Positions 1 to 11,475 are shown, counted from the first letter of the stretch. The stretch: 64,000 nucleotides of DNA from Pseudophaeomoniella oleicola (GCA_003868215.1 QWDQ01000001.1:248001-312000), one strand, 5' to 3'. A program made the numbers and translations. Notes: a model not told the origin generated them from the letters alone.

Positions 1-3000
1 GCCGTGAAGAAGGAGGGAGGCTCTCATGGTGCTCGATGCGAATTCATGCAGTCAGATGGAGGCCTTGTGGACGTCAATATCTTCTCTGGATTGCGGGCAA
101 TCCTTTCAGGCCCCGCTGGCGGTGTTGTGGGGTATGCTCTAACATCATATGATCCGAAGACAGACATACCTGTCATCGGCTTTGACATGGGTGGCACGAG
201 TACAGACGTTAGTCGCTATGGTCAGGGCCGATACGAACACGTCTTTGAAACCACCACCGCTGGTGTTACGATACAATCGCCTCAACTCGACATCAATACT
301 GTTGCCGCCGGTGGTGGCTCCAGGTTATTCTTCCGCAATGGCCTTTTTGTTGTTGGCCCAGAATCTGCGGGAGCCCACCCGGGCCCTGCAGCCTACCGAA
401 AGGGGGGACCACTAACTGTGACAGACGCCAACCTTTACCTAGGGAGATTGCTACCAGACTTCTTCCCTAAGATCTTCGGGAAGAACGAAAACGAAGGTCT
501 CGACGAGGAAGCAAGTAAGAAGCTGTTTGGAGAGCTGACAGAGAAGATCAACCAAGAGATCAAAGGGAATAGAAAGGAAATGTCACCCGATGAGGTTGCA
601 TATGGCTTCATTAAGATTGCAAATGAGACCATGACACGACCTATTCGCTCCTTAACGGAAGCTAAAGGGCACGACACCTCAAAGCATCGATTGGCGACTT
701 TTGGTGGTGCTGGTGGGCAACATGCGGTTGCCATTGCGGAAAGCCTTGGAATTCGACAGATCCTCGTTCACCGTTATTCGTCCGTTTTGTCAGCTTATGG
801 AATGGCTCTTGCAGATGTAGTAGACGAGAGCCAAGTACCGGAGTCTCAAGTCTGGGATGGTCAGAAAGAATCAATCGATAAGCTCAAGTCGAAAATGGAG
901 GAGTTGAAGCAGACATCGACCAAGAAGTTGGAGAATCAAGGCTTCGGTGAAGACAGTATTGTTTTCGAGGAATATCTCAATATGAGATACCGTGGGACGG
1001 AGTCGGCACTCATGATATTGAAACCATCTGCGGAAGAGTCTACGAAGGACTTTGGAGGTGAGCAGTGGGCCTTTGATAAAGCTTTCATCAAACAACATGA
1101 GCAAGAGTTTGGATTCACTCTACCCGACAGGGATGTCATCGTCGACGATGTTCGCGTCCGTGGAATTGGCAAGAGCTTCGAGGGTCTGGACAAGACCGTG
1201 GATGATCAGCTCAAAGAGGTTAAGCCAAAAGATGTGGATCCAAAGAAAGAATACAAGCGAAACCAAGTATATTTCGAGGGCGGCAGGTTAACAACGCCAA
1301 TCTACAAGCTGGAAGATCTAGAGATCGGAGATCGTGTCAAGGGCCCTGCTATCCTTGCAGATGGCACTCAGACTATCGTGGTGACTCCGGGTGCTTCAGC
1401 CTTGATCGTCGAGACACATGTTGTCATCAATATCGGTGACTCCGAGATCAACGATGTCAAGGTCAACGACAAAGATGTAGACCCAATCATGCTGAGTATC
1501 TTTGCTCATCGATTCATGGCTATCGCGGAACAAATGGGCAGGGCACTCCAAAAGACTAGTGTTAGCACCAACGTCAAAGAGCGGCTGGATTACTCATGCG
1601 CCCTATTCGACGCTGACGGTGGTCTTGTTGCAAACGCGCCGCATCTGCCAGTTCATCTGGGCAGTATGTCAACGTGCGTAAGAAAGCAGGCCGCGATCTG
1701 GAAAGGCAAGCTGAAGAAAGGAGACGTCATAGTATCAAACCATCCAGAATTTGGCGGTACCCACTTGCCTGATATCACTGTCATAACTCCAGCATTCGCC
1801 GGCGACGAAATCATCTTTTATGTCGCGTCCAGAGCTCACCATGCTGATATTGGTGGAATCCTCCCAGGGTCTATGCCACCTCACTCAAAGGAACTCTACC
1901 AAGAAGGTGCCGCTATCAAGAGTGAGAAGCTCGTATCAGAGGGCAAGTTCAACGAGAAACGAATCACCGAACTGCTATACGACGAGCCAGCACAATATCC
2001 AGACTGCAGCGGTACGAGGTGCTTGGCCGACAACTTAAATGATCTGAAAGCTCAGATTGCCGCAAATCAGAAAGGCATCAACCTGATCTCCACTTTGATA
2101 GGAGACTATGGGGAGAAGGTCGTCCAATTTTATATGAAAAACATCCAAGACAACGCGGAACTCAGCGTTCGAAACCTTCTCAAGGACGTCAGCAAACGCT
2201 TCGAAGGAAAACCCCTGAAAGCCGTTGACTACATGGATGATGGATCACCGATTCAACTCCAGATAACCATTGATGGCGACAAAGGAGAAGCAATATTCGA
2301 CTTCACCGGCACCGGTCCTGAAGTTTACGGTAATATCAACGCACCGGAAGCTGTAAGCTATTCCGCTATTATCTACTGTCTACGATGCCTCATCTCTGAA
2401 GACATTCCCTTGAACCAAGGATGTCTCAAACCTGTCGATGTGCGAATTCCGAAGAAATCGTTCCTCTCACCCTCTGATGGCGCCGCAGTCGTCGGAGGGA
2501 ACGTGCTTACTTCTCAACGTGTTACGGACGTCATATTCCGCTGCTTTGAAGCTTGCGCCGCGTCACAAGGAGACTGTAACAACCTTACCTTCGGTTTTGG
2601 TGGCAAGCAAAGTGGCGGCGAACAGATCAAAGGTTTCGGATACTACGAGACCATCGCCGGCGGATCCGGTGGCGGCCCCGACTGGGAAGGCACAAGCGGT
2701 GTTCACACTCACATGACCAACACACGTATCACAGACGCCGAAATATTCGAACGACGTTACCCGGTCATTCTGCGCGAGTTCTCTCTACGTCCTAACACAG
2801 GCGGCAACGGCCAACACCGTGGCGGTGACGGTGTGATCCGCGACATCGAATTCCGCATCCCCGTCCAAGTATCCATCCTGTCCGAACGCCGTGTCCACCG
2901 CCCCTACGGCCTCCACGGCGGCGAAGACGCCCAACCGGGCAAAAACCTCTGGATCCGCCGTGTGCGCAAACCCGGCAGCGGCGGCGCCAGCCAGGAACCC

Positions 3001-3243
3001 GAAGCGGAAGAACCCAAGCAGCACGACCGTAGCGAAGAACTCGAGTACCGACACATCAACCTCGGCAGCAAGAACACCGCCTCGATGCAACCGGGCGAGC
3101 GCATCATCGTGATGACGCCCGGCGGCGGCGGGTACGGCAACGTCGGCGCCGAGGCGAAGAAGCGCGACCGCAAGGACCACACGGAGATGTGGCGCAAGGG
3201 CAGTGTGCAGCAGAGATTGGATACGGCGGAGAGTAGTGCTTGA
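1..3243 (+). CDS. OXP1: 5-oxoprolinase (ATP-hydrolysing), 5' end missing
   Basis: Enzyme of the gamma-glutamyl cycle that opens 5-oxoproline to glutamate using ATP, in the cytosol. The frame is open from base 1 and reads 1080 codons without an intron, so the true start lies left of the window; fungal family members are near 1280 residues, so roughly 200 are missing. The first half is the hydantoinase A part, with the sugar-kinase-like motif [15 protein letters not shown] at about residue 60 and the [10 protein letters not shown] loop before it. The second half, from about residue 490 ([20 protein letters not shown]), is the hydantoinase B part and contains LPVHLGSM and the family-typical C-terminal PGGGGYG. 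Both halves in one chain distinguish 5-oxoprolinase from split bacterial hydantoinases. The last 60 or so residues are charged and fungal-specific. It converges on ISU1. Confidence 0.93.
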   Translation, partial: AVKKEGGSHGARCEFMQSDGGLVDVNIFSGLRAILSGPAGGVVGYALTSYDPKTDIPVIGFDMGGTSTDVSRYGQGRYEHVFETTTAGVTIQSPQLDINTVAAGGGSRLFFRNGLFVVGPESAGAHPGPAAYRKGGPLTVTDANLYLGRLLPDFFPKIFGKNENEGLDEEASKKLFGELTEKINQEIKGNRKEMSPDEVAYGFIKIANETMTRPIRSLTEAKGHDTSKHRLATFGGAGGQHAVAIAESLGIRQILVHRYSSVLSAYGMALADVVDESQVPESQVWDGQKESIDKLKSKMEELKQTSTKKLENQGFGEDSIVFEEYLNMRYRGTESALMILKPSAEESTKDFGGEQWAFDKAFIKQHEQEFGFTLPDRDVIVDDVRVRGIGKSFEGLDKTVDDQLKEVKPKDVDPKKEYKRNQVYFEGGRLTTPIYKLEDLEIGDRVKGPAILADGTQTIVVTPGASALIVETHVVINIGDSEINDVKVNDKDVDPIMLSIFAHRFMAIAEQMGRALQKTSVSTNVKERLDYSCALFDADGGLVANAPHLPVHLGSMSTCVRKQAAIWKGKLKKGDVIVSNHPEFGGTHLPDITVITPAFAGDEIIFYVASRAHHADIGGILPGSMPPHSKELYQEGAAIKSEKLVSEGKFNEKRITELLYDEPAQYPDCSGTRCLADNLNDLKAQIAANQKGINLISTLIGDYGEKVVQFYMKNIQDNAELSVRNLLKDVSKRFEGKPLKAVDYMDDGSPIQLQITIDGDKGEAIFDFTGTGPEVYGNINAPEAVSYSAIIYCLRCLISEDIPLNQGCLKPVDVRIPKKSFLSPSDGAAVVGGNVLTSQRVTDVIFRCFEACAASQGDCNNLTFGFGGKQSGGEQIKGFGYYETIAGGSGGGPDWEGTSGVHTHMTNTRITDAEIFERRYPVILREFSLRPNTGGNGQHRGGDGVIRDIEFRIPVQVSILSERRVHRPYGLHGGEDAQPGKNLWIRRVRKPGSGGASQEPEAEEPKQHDRSEELEYRHINLGSKNTASMQPGERIIVMTPGGGGYGNVGAEAKKRDRKDHTEMWRKGSVQQRLDTAESSA

Positions 3244-4147
3244 AAGAACTTATTCGTGAATATATATTATCTTTTTTAAAATTGAACTGCATTTGAATCT
3301 TTCGAACCATTATTATCCCATATATAAATCTAACTATAGCTACCTAAGGTACCTAGGTACCTTACCTACCTTATCCATTCATTCCATGTAATACATAATT
3401 AGTAGAAATCCTCTTTCCTAGTTTTACCTCACACTTGTCCACCATTTTCCTTTTTACTAAGATACGTACTACAGCCATAAATATCGCTTTATCCAGCAGT
3501 AATTACCTACCTACCTTATCTATCTTATCCTGTCCTAAACCCACACAACCCAGAACCCAGAACCCATACGTAGTTCTACGATAGGTACGTACGTACGCCA
3601 CGTAATTACCAGGCAGACAATTGTGGCGTGACACCCCACACCCTGATCCCAGCCAAAAAAAACTTGATACTTGTATTGTGATTACCGACCTTACTCGTAC
3701 CTATGTACTTACCTACCTTAAGTATATCATCATAGGTAAGTTAATAGGCAGGCAAGCCTTGAGGTACAATTTGATAGTAGTAATTATGATCAGTCTTCTT
3801 GCTTTTAAACTGTTTTTGGGGGATTGGTAATGGACCCGTTGGGTCCTGTTTATCCTAACGTGATAAAATACATAATACATCGTGGCAAAAAGAGGAAAAA
3901 GCCAGCGAATGACCATGTCCGCCCGTCTCATAACAACAGCAATTTGCAAAGCCGATGGGTAAGTGTTTTGTTTTGTGTGATCGAGTAAACGCATGCAAAA
4001 ATACCACTGCAACAACGCCTTACGATCAGCCATATTGTGAAGGGTTGGTCCACCCAGAGTCGCCAAGCTTGATTTATTCCTCTTCCCACTTCATCTCAGT
4101 ACCTTCTTGCTTCGTCCACTCATCCTTCACCGCTGCAGAGAATCAAT
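3244..4147. other. Intergenic 3' region rich in CCTA/GGTA words
   Basis: No gene is seen. It lies between the convergent ends of 5-oxoprolinase and ISU1. Between about 3335 and 3750 it is AT-rich and packed with variants of TACC, CCTA and their complements, including the palindromic TACCTAGGTA near 3350 and runs of ACCTACCTTATC near 3360, 3505 and 3710. Short open frames here have no recognisable content. Confidence 0.6.
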
Positions 4148-4808
4148 CTATGCGGTAGCAGCGGATGGCGAAGACTCAGTCACTGTCTCGACCTCAACCC
4201 TTGGCATGGATGCACCAGTACCGCCGAGGTCTGTTTTCTTGGCCTTGGGATTCTTAGTATAGTAGTTGCTGATGGCTGATTTGATGGCATCTTCTGCGAG
4301 CATCGAACAGTGTACTATTCAAAATGTCAGTTTTCCAATCTTCCAATGAGTTGGAGATTCCAAACTTACGCTTCACAGGTGGAAGACAAAGCTCCTTCGC
4401 GATCTCGGTATTCTTGATTCGACCAGCTTCTTCCAAGGTCATTCCCCGAACCAACTCAGTCAAGTAACTTGATGAAGCGATGGCACTTCCGCAACCGAAA
4501 GTTTTGAATTTAACGTCACGGATTGTGTTGTTGTCCTTATCGACACGAATCTGAAGCTTCATCACGTCACCACAGGCTGGTGCACCAACCAGTCCAGTTC
4601 CGACATCGACGTCGCCTTTACTCATTGACCCGACATTTCGAGGGTTGGAGTAGTGGTCAAGGACCTTTTCATGATACGAACGACGGGATTGAATTGGCGC
4701 TGTGACTGCGGCAGCATGATGTGAGGATGAGACGATGGATGGGCGGACTGAAGAAGTGATAGCCCGGGAGGCCGAGCGGGGAGCAAGAGCAATCGCTCTG
4801 CGGAACAT
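4148..4808 (-). CDS. ISU1: Mitochondrial iron-sulfur cluster scaffold protein Isu1/IscU
   Basis: Scaffold on which the Nfs1 desulfurase complex builds [2Fe-2S] clusters in the mitochondrial matrix. Two exons, 4370-4808 and 4148-4314, are joined over a 55-nt intron (4315-4369, GTAAGT...TAG), giving 201 residues. Residues 1 to about 43 are an Arg/Ser-rich mitochondrial presequence. The mature part starts at SYHEKVLDHYSNPRNVG. The three cluster-ligand cysteines are C79 (GAPACGD, with the following Asp81), C106 (FGCGSAIASSS) and C149 (LPPVKLHCSMLAEDA). The intron falls inside the LPPVK chaperone-binding region, so the third cysteine is only seen after splicing. The C-terminal tail of about 30 residues (TDLGGTGAS onward) is longer than in yeast. 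It is divergently transcribed from SUB1. Confidence 0.96.
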
Positions 4809-5382
4809 TGTGATGGTGATTGGAACTCTGGGTAATCTGAAATTGATGTGAATGGCTTTGAGTGCACCGAACTGAGGTTGGTTTCGGTGGTAGATAGTGT
4901 GGTTGATAAATGTTAGGTTGTAGGATGAACAAATCTTGAGGTCGCTGATAGAGAGAAATCGAATTTCTAATGCGTTTTTGGCGTCATGGAGGCGAGATCG
5001 AGCGGAGCTTCTTAAGGGCGTTTTTATCTTCTCCTCATTCGCTCAGAGAATCCGATAATCTTATCTGATTGGATCGCCGCTTAACCTTCCCTCGGCGTTA
5101 AAACCCCTTGGGCCGAGCCTTGAGATCACTTTCCATTCGCGTAGGAACGCGCTTGCCGCAGGATCATATGAGACCTGGTGAACGATACTGAGCTTCTTTC
5201 ACTGCGATTCTACAGATTTTACGATATTGAAATCCTGTCCATCTTGTAGCGTCGCGATCCGAAAATAGGATCATTTGCCAGACCAAGTTCTTTCCAACAC
5301 CGACAGAGCCCGAGTCGCGAACTTGCAGTCAAAGGGAACTACGCTTGTAACCTTGGGAAAGTCCGTGGATACCTCAAACAAT
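4809..5382. promoter_or_regulatory. Bidirectional promoter region, ISU1/SUB1
   Basis: A 574-bp gap between two divergent start codons must hold both promoters. No strong known operator stands out. Neither side has a long open frame with recognisable content. Confidence 0.5.
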
Positions 5383-5877
5383 ATGGCTCGCTTCAAGTCT
5401 AATAAGCGCGCTTCGTCCTATGATGAGGGTGATGACTTTGTCGCGTCTGACAACGAAGATCCGTCTTCTCGCCCGACCAAGAAAGCCCGTACTGCCGCAT
5501 CTACAGGCTCTGCCAAAGACGCAGAGGGGAACCTCTACTGGGACATTTCCAATCGGCGCCGTGTCACCATCACCGATTTCAAGGGCCAAACGTTTGTGAA
5601 CATCAGAGAATACTATCAGAAAGACGGAAAGGATTTGCCAGGGAAGAAAGGCATTGCCCTGAGTATCGATCAATTTTCCCTGTTGGTGGATATAATGCCA
5701 GAGCTTGAGAAAACATTAAAGGGCAAAGGCGTGCAGGTATCGAGGCCGAAATATGATGGGCCTGGAGCTCAGGCAAATGAAGAGGGAGATGAGGACGAGA
5801 ATGATAACGACCTAAAAGAGAAAGAAATCATCAAATCGAACATCGAGGCAACAAGCGACGAGGACGAGGATGAGTAG
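5383..5877 (+). CDS. SUB1: RNA polymerase II transcriptional coactivator Sub1/PC4
   Basis: Single-stranded-DNA-binding coactivator of RNA polymerase II in the nucleus. The 164-residue protein begins at ATG 5383 (MARFKSNKRASSYDEG), the first ATG of the frame; the frame is open upstream but without an ATG. A Ser/acidic N-terminal region with the basic patch RPTKKARTA (about 30-40) precedes the PC4 fold at about 53-115. The fold is seen as LYWDISNRRRVTITDFKGQ, then FVNIREYYQKDGKDLPGKKG and ISLSID-like IALSIDQFSLL. The C-terminus is strongly acidic (EEGDEDENDND and DEDEDE). It is intronless and the length is normal for fungi. Confidence 0.94.
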   Translation: MARFKSNKRASSYDEGDDFVASDNEDPSSRPTKKARTAASTGSAKDAEGNLYWDISNRRRVTITDFKGQTFVNIREYYQKDGKDLPGKKGIALSIDQFSLLVDIMPELEKTLKGKGVQVSRPKYDGPGAQANEEGDEDENDNDLKEKEIIKSNIEATSDEDEDE

Positions 5878-6241
5878 CGTGAAGACCTTGAGGCGAGTTC
5901 GTACATAACTTTGAAACACCGGAGGGAGGCACCCGACTACTATCTTATGATACCCATGTGGAAATTCCATGTATACGGCGTTGGGACTTTTGCTCTATCG
6001 AGGCATGGCAAAGGAAACTGCTTGCAATCATTTCGTCTATGTAATAGCTATAGCGGACATGCCATCATCTTGATACTAGGTCGGGATCTATCAATTCCCA
6101 CCTTTGTGAGCAGCATCACGTCACGTACTTGTCACGTCGTGCATTCGGAGATACCGTGGAATTGCACATAGGCAACATGATGACGAACGGCTCCAGATAT
6201 CCTTCATGTACGTCGTCATATCGTTGAGATCGGCTATCATC
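5878..6241. other. Convergent 3' intergenic region, SUB1/CSN3
   Basis: A 364-bp gap between the stop codons of SUB1 and CSN3. It is presumably 3' untranslated sequence for both; no other feature is seen. Confidence 0.5.
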
Positions 6242-7894
6242 TTACGTGTCGGCCATCACATCCTCGTCGAGCGCGTCAGCGCCGAACGGACCCGATCCCC
6301 CTTTCCCACCAGCTACCCCTGTCGCCTTCGAAGCTTTCTCCTGATCATCTCGACTCCTCTTGAGTCTCTGTAGATGCTCGACATATTCCCTGCTAAGTTC
6401 CACCCGATAGTCATTGTCTGCAATTAGCTCCAATAGCATTCCCAATTTTGCTTTCTGGTTCTCCATCTCAAGTTTCAGCTGTGTCTCGGTCTTGTTTGTT
6501 GCCTCCATAGACAAAAATCGGAGTATTGGAGAGCCGCTATCGTGCGTTATGGATGCTTTGAGATCTCCAGAGAGGATCAGATCGGAGATATACTGTTGCG
6601 TCTCTTGAAGATCTGTGGGGTCCGGAGAGGTGCGACGTGCGACGTCTGATATTGGAAGTGCGGCAAATGTGTCAGCAAGACGAAGTACGGAGAATTTCCG
6701 AAAGGCTTTGATAACTTCATAGACCAGCCCCAGGTTTTGGTCGCGTGACCAGATACCTTCCTGACGGCCTGCCTCCACGTCACCTTGGAGTCTTTGGAAG
6801 TCTCGGGATTCGAAAGCTTCTACAATAACGTCATAGGGTCTCGAGAGTGCTTTGATAATCTTCAGTGTTTGTTGATGGATCGTCCGCGGCAAAGAAACAC
6901 TCTGTAAATGTCAATACAATGTTCTGAGCCAAATAGGTAATATAATATAATAACATACCCTGCCATTCATGAGCAGCCCTATAAGGATAGATTTCTTATA
7001 GGCTTCCACCTGAATTAAGGATGCAGTTCCAGATGTAGGAGTGAGCAAGACAATTTGGAGAAATACAAGTGCCCTCCGCCATCGACGCAGTGCAATATGA
7101 ACGAGAGCCGCGTGCATGAAGTATTGTAAGTAGTCCCTTGAAGTTACCTCATTCGTCAAGCCCGTCGCCGGATTCAAATATGAGACACTTGATTCCTGCG
7201 CACAAATGATCGCAGGACGTCTATCTTGTAAAGAGGGGACATGGTAGATGTCCAGATCAAGTATTGGAAGCGCTTCTCGATAAAGTTTTAATCGGAGACA
7301 AAGATAGACAAGATGGAGATGGAAGAACGTCAAGGTCGAAGAGCTAGGATCAAGGCGGAGGATGACATCTCTCAGTAAGGAGACGGCCAGCCACGGCTAT
7401 CACAGTCAATATCTGCTTCTTAAAGGTGGACTTGGAGGACTTACTTGTGAGCTTTGTTCGATTGTTTCTACAGCCGCCTGAACCAGACTGACGAAAGCCG
7501 AACCTGCATATCTAACTTGTATCGGATCGAATCCCTCGAGATAGGCCACCAGCTTTTGAAAAAGCGGTTCGTCTGGTCGCACTAGTGATGTCCGACCTTG
7601 CCCTGCCTTTCCCTGCTGCACTGATATTCTTGCTGCCAATACTGCAGTGTACGCAAGTGTGTTTTCAGAAGGGTGAAGTACCTTGAGATTATTAGTATAA
7701 TGTGATCCTGCAAGCTGAAGGAGACGCACATCTAGAAGATCGTCTCCGCCACTGGTTCTGTCGACTAGTACGCTCTGCGGCGTCTCGCTAAATGTTTTGA
7801 CGAGCTGCCTTGCTCGTCTCTCATATTCAGCATCACTTGACTGACCCGCCGCTATCGATGTGAGTGCCTGGGTGAGAAATTCTTCCATTGTCAA
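6242..7894 (-). CDS. csn3: COP9 signalosome subunit 3
   Basis: Subunit of the COP9 signalosome, which removes Nedd8 from cullins and so controls cullin-RING ubiquitin ligases. Three exons (7445-7894, 6959-7396, 6242-6901) are joined in phase 0 over introns of 48 and 57 nt (7397-7444 GTAAGT...TAG; 6902-6958 GTATGT...CAG), giving 515 residues. The central helical repeat part includes DYLQYFMHAALVHIALRRW. The C-terminal PCI domain includes PYDVIVEAFESRDF and the winged-helix segment QQYISDLILSGDLKASI. The tail, about 30 residues, is Gly/acidic. A second Met sits two codons in (MTMEEF), so the start is uncertain by two residues. Identification rests on overall pattern; Rpn3/eIF3-type PCI proteins are the alternative, but length and N-terminus favour CSN3. 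Divergent from PRO2. Confidence 0.8.
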
Positions 7895-8388
7895 GCAATT
7901 CCTTGTCGCAACAGCTGCGTGGTTCGAAGAATGTAGGATGTCACGAGAGTGGCATCATAAGGCGCGGGCGTCTATTGGAAATGATGATACCAGCCTGTTC
8001 TGACAGTGAGAAGCCTCCAGATTTGTAGAGGAAAAAGAGAAAGAAGAAAAGGGCCAGACAATACGTGCCTATGTAGAATATGCTGTATCAGAGCCGCGCT
8101 TCAACCGTCGCCTAGAATGTCATTGATTCCACAAGACGTGATGATCACGAAGCTCTGACCGCCTACGGATTGAGGTCCCTACTACGTAGCTCGGTAGTAC
8201 TTATCGATAGGGCAGAATCTCCAATTTTTCTGTCGAATTTTGGAGAGACGAAGGTTCACCACAGTCGAATTAGTCATTGGCGGGGATGGGCGGCGCATTG
8301 GACATTTTGGTATTTTAAATCTGGACTTCTATGACCTCTTACTCAACTAAAGCTGGAAGCTATAGGACAATTTGACGGACTTCCAGTC
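7895..8388. promoter_or_regulatory. Bidirectional promoter region, CSN3/PRO2
   Basis: A 494-bp gap between divergent start codons. It holds the composite CCAAT/TGACTAA element at 8264-8280, listed separately. Confidence 0.55.
8264..8280. promoter_or_regulatory. Candidate CCAAT plus Gcn4/CpcA-like element upstream of PRO2
   Basis: The sequence GTCGAATTAGTCATTGG lies 108 bp before the PRO2 start codon. On the other strand it reads CCAATGACTAATTCGAC: a CCAAT box overlapping TGACTAA, one base from the general amino-acid control site TGACTCA. The same 17 bases with one mismatch occur upstream of HIS7 at 39721-39737. A function in amino-acid control is inferred. Confidence 0.45.
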
Positions 8389-9753
8389 ATGTCATTCACA
8401 GAATCCTCCCCTGCTGAAGCCGCCAAACAGGCGTCTATTGCGTCGCGAACACTTGCAACCTTATCCGCCCAAAAGAGAAACGAGGCCCTTGTCGCGCTGC
8501 ACGATGCGCTCTTGCGAGAAAAGCCAACGATATTAGAGGCCAACAGACTCGACCTTGAAGCTGCTAAGAAGGCGACGGAAAATGGCGAACTTCGACAAAG
8601 TACTTTCAAGAGACTGGATCTTACAAGGCCAGGGAAATACGAGGATATGCTGAAGGGTATCCTAGATGTGAGAGATCTGGAAGATCCGATCGGCAAGGTC
8701 ACACTTCGGACGGAGCTAGATGACGGACTGGAACTTGAAAGAGTAACATGTCCGATCGGTGTTCTTCTGATTATCTTTGAGGCTCGTCCCGAAGTTATCG
8801 CAAATATCGCTTCTCTGGCTATCAAGTCGGGCAATGCCGCTATATTAAAGGGAGGGAAAGAGTCGACACAGTCTTTCCAGGCGATCTCGGGTGTCATTTC
8901 GCAAACTCTTTCCGAGACCGCCGTCCCGAATGCGGCAATCCAACTTGTGAAGACCCGGGATGTCATAGACCAGCTTCTCGGCCTAGACCAATATATCGAC
9001 CTCGTCATCCCACGAGGGGGTAACGAGCTGGTCAGATACTGCAAGGACCACACCAAGATCCCTGTCTTGGGCCACGCTGATGGCCTATGCTCGATATATA
9101 TCCACAAAGATGCCGACCCCAAGTCTGCAGTCCAAATTATCGCGGATGCGAAATGCGGGTATCCTGCCGCCTGCAATGCGGTTGAAACGCTGCTTGTGCA
9201 CGCAGATGCTCTCTCTAACATTCTGCCTCCTATCGCATCGGACCTTTTAGCGCGTGGTGTCTCTCTGCGCTGCGACGAGGCCTCCAAAGCCGCTCTTTCT
9301 GCCACCTTAACCGCTTCCGAGGTAACTCTGCTACAATCATCCACCGAAGAAGATTACTCGACGGAATTCCTCGACCTAGTACTCGCTATCAAGACTATAC
9401 CATCTACAGACGATGACACGACCACCGTCGACGCTGCAATTTCACACATCAATGCACATTCATCTCACCACACAGACGCCATTCTGACTTCCTCCAAAGA
9501 TCTCGCCGAACGCTTCTTTGCCGGCGTGGACTCGGCAGGCGTGTACTGGAACGCTTCTACAAGATTCGCGGACGGAATGCGCTACGGCTTCGGTACCGAG
9601 GTCGGTATTAGCACGAACAAAATTCACAGTCGGGGTCCAGTGGGGCTGGAAGGGCTGACGATATACAAGTATCTCATTAGAGGAAGCGGGCAAGCGGCAG
9701 GTATGTATGGAGAGGGGGGCCGGGTTTACAAACATAAAAGGCTGCCGGTGTGA
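8389..9753 (+). CDS. PRO2: Gamma-glutamyl phosphate reductase (proline biosynthesis)
   Basis: Second step of proline synthesis: NADPH-dependent reduction of gamma-glutamyl phosphate to glutamate-5-semialdehyde. It is a single 454-residue frame without introns, the normal fungal length. Family motifs run through the chain: ERVTCPIGVLLIIFEARPEV (about 118-137), the nucleotide-binding part SGNAAILKGGKES (148-160), VIPRGGNELVR (207-217) and the active site with Cys262 in CGYPAACNAVETLL. The C-terminal RGPVGLEGLTIYKYLIRG is the ProA/Pro2 signature near the end. The candidate amino-acid-control element at 8264-8280 lies upstream. It converges on the eL18 gene. Confidence 0.97.
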   Translation: MSFTESSPAEAAKQASIASRTLATLSAQKRNEALVALHDALLREKPTILEANRLDLEAAKKATENGELRQSTFKRLDLTRPGKYEDMLKGILDVRDLEDPIGKVTLRTELDDGLELERVTCPIGVLLIIFEARPEVIANIASLAIKSGNAAILKGGKESTQSFQAISGVISQTLSETAVPNAAIQLVKTRDVIDQLLGLDQYIDLVIPRGGNELVRYCKDHTKIPVLGHADGLCSIYIHKDADPKSAVQIIADAKCGYPAACNAVETLLVHADALSNILPPIASDLLARGVSLRCDEASKAALSATLTASEVTLLQSSTEEDYSTEFLDLVLAIKTIPSTDDDTTTVDAAISHINAHSSHHTDAILTSSKDLAERFFAGVDSAGVYWNASTRFADGMRYGFGTEVGISTNKIHSRGPVGLEGLTIYKYLIRGSGQAAGMYGEGGRVYKHKRLPV

Positions 9754-10170
9754 GACTTGGTCCGTGTTTTATTCGTGTTTTGCGTGATTGCTATGTTTTC
9801 AAGATGATCAAAAGGTTATAGAGACTCAAGTACTGGTCGGAGATGGAATACCAGAACTAATTTCGTCGCATGTGAGACATGTCAGCTTGAGCACCAAAAG
9901 CATTTCACGGATATAGAGAAATTAGATCCTCTTAGTAATATTTCATGAAGTTTGAAAGTTTTGCATTCATTGCCTGCCAAAGGAGGATATCGACTCTTTG
10001 TCATGAAAAATGTATTCTCGACCAGCTCGAATGCAGCGACATAAAAAGCTCCATTGCAGCATACTCGTAAGATGTCGACGTTGCTTTTCTGTGGCGATTC
10101 TCGAAGACACTGATCCAGTATCCCAGCACCTCGGCTCCTACCAATTTTAACCCGAAAGCCATCAACACAT
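9754..10170. other. Convergent 3' region, PRO2/eL18
   Basis: A 417-bp gap. The eL18 frame could be read further only by ignoring its last intron. No gene is seen. Confidence 0.5.
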
Positions 10171-11008
10171 TTAGACCTTGAAACCACGAGACCTTCTGCG
10201 ACCACGAGCTCTCTCGAATTTTCGTCCCTTGCTTTCGACGTATGGTTTCTGCGATGATACATTAGACTCATGTCTTTACTCTTGAGAATCGGAATCCTCA
10301 CCTTATGGCTGTGTGGTCCAAAGCCGAAGTGCTTGACGGCCTCTCTGGCGTTCTTTGGCCCTCTGAGGAGCAGAGTGTTCTCACCCTTCGGTGCCTTCAT
10401 TGCCAATTGATCCAGGGTCATGGTCTCACCACCAGCCTTCTCAATTCTAGCCTTAGCGGTAGCAGTAAATCTAAGAGCTGCAATTGACAGCTTTGGGACG
10501 GTGAGGAGACGGTTGTCATCGGTGACGGTCCCAACAATAACGACGGTCTTGCCCTGGTTGGCTTCACCGCTCTGCTTGTTGGCAGCAACGGAAACGATAC
10601 GGGAAATGGACATTGGTGGGCGGTTGATTCTCGACATGAAAAGGCGGCGAAGAATGACCTTGTTGAAGTTTGAGTCGGTACGGCCTGGAGATAAGCGCTG
10701 TCAGAAGGAGTCCTTGATCAAGTTTTCTCTACTGCTCTTCGTTCTGCCCGAAGTCGTCTTTTGGAGGGAGGGGCCACTCACGAGCAAGGAAGCGGTACAG
10801 CTTCACCAAGAGCTTGAGGTAAACATTGTCGCTCTTGGGCGCCTTGCGATGGGTGCCACGAACGTGATGGCGGTCGAGATCGATACCTGAAGGAACCAGT
10901 GTCAGCCGAAAGATTCGTAGTCTTCAATCGTGAACGACAGATGCATAGCAATCATATGAATCTTGAACAGGCGCAGGGAGTTGTGCATATATGAATAAAC
11001 ATACCCAT
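10171..11008 (-). CDS. RPL18: 60S ribosomal protein L18 (eL18)
   Basis: Component of the large cytosolic ribosomal subunit. Four exons: 11005-11008 (only ATGG), 10782-10886, 10302-10684 and 10171-10248, giving 189 residues. The introns are 10887-11004 (118 nt, GTATGT...CAG), 10685-10781 (97 nt, GTGAGT...CAG) and 10249-10301 (53 nt, GTGAGG...CAG). The spliced protein starts [20 protein letters not shown], continues [20 protein letters not shown] and [11 protein letters not shown], and ends [20 protein letters not shown] followed by [11 protein letters not shown]. This matches the family end to end. The four-base first exon with a long first intron is typical of ribosomal protein genes. Without the last splice the frame runs on into unrelated residues, which shows the intron is real. 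Confidence 0.95.
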
Positions 11009-11475
11009 CTTTCCGGTTATTGTCGAGAGGGTGGTTGTTGGATATTGTCGGCGTCGATGTTCAAGATCGAAAAGAGCGCACCAAAATTCAAGTTTGTGGG
11101 TAGAATTGCATTGCGCCAAAAAGATAATTCCGATTGTGGTAGTTTTGCCGAATTTCCCTTGGCACCCAGGAACGATGTTCGGGCTTGAGTTAAACTATTT
11201 TCGGTAATCCTCAATTATCTAGTCTTTCGTCTCATCGTTATTGGTTTGTGCTACAACTATGAGGATATCTTGTACCATGTCATATTGTGGCCACCACAAT
11301 ATGACCCTTTTTGTTTCTTCATAGATTCATACGACCTCGGCGCGAATCTGCTCCGATTCAGCAACCATTATTTGGTCCTAAAACGCCCTCCTAGTGTGCT
11401 GTTCTGACATTGTTACACAATTAATAGCCTCAAGGAAGATAGGTGACGAAGAAGTGGCACCGATCCGGTGCCGGT
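11009..11475. promoter_or_regulatory. eL18 promoter and 3' end of the carrier gene
   Basis: A 467-bp gap between two minus-strand genes. It should hold the eL18 promoter next to 11009 and the 3' flank of the carrier gene near 11475. A perfect 12-bp inverted repeat lies at 11279-11305. Confidence 0.5.
11279..11305. repeat. Perfect 12-bp inverted repeat, 3-nt loop
   Basis: The left arm GTCATATTGTGG (11279-11290) is followed by CCA and then its exact complement CCACAATATGAC (11294-11305). It is followed by a short T run (CCCTTTTTG), so as RNA it could form a hairpin resembling a 3'-end structure, or as DNA it could be a dimeric protein site. It lies about 270 bp upstream of the eL18 start codon. 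Confidence 0.6.

Noticed and set aside
8343-9344. 333-codon minus-strand frame opposite PRO2
   Set aside because: It lies wholly antisense to a clear PRO2 gene and its Ser/Arg-rich translation matches no family.
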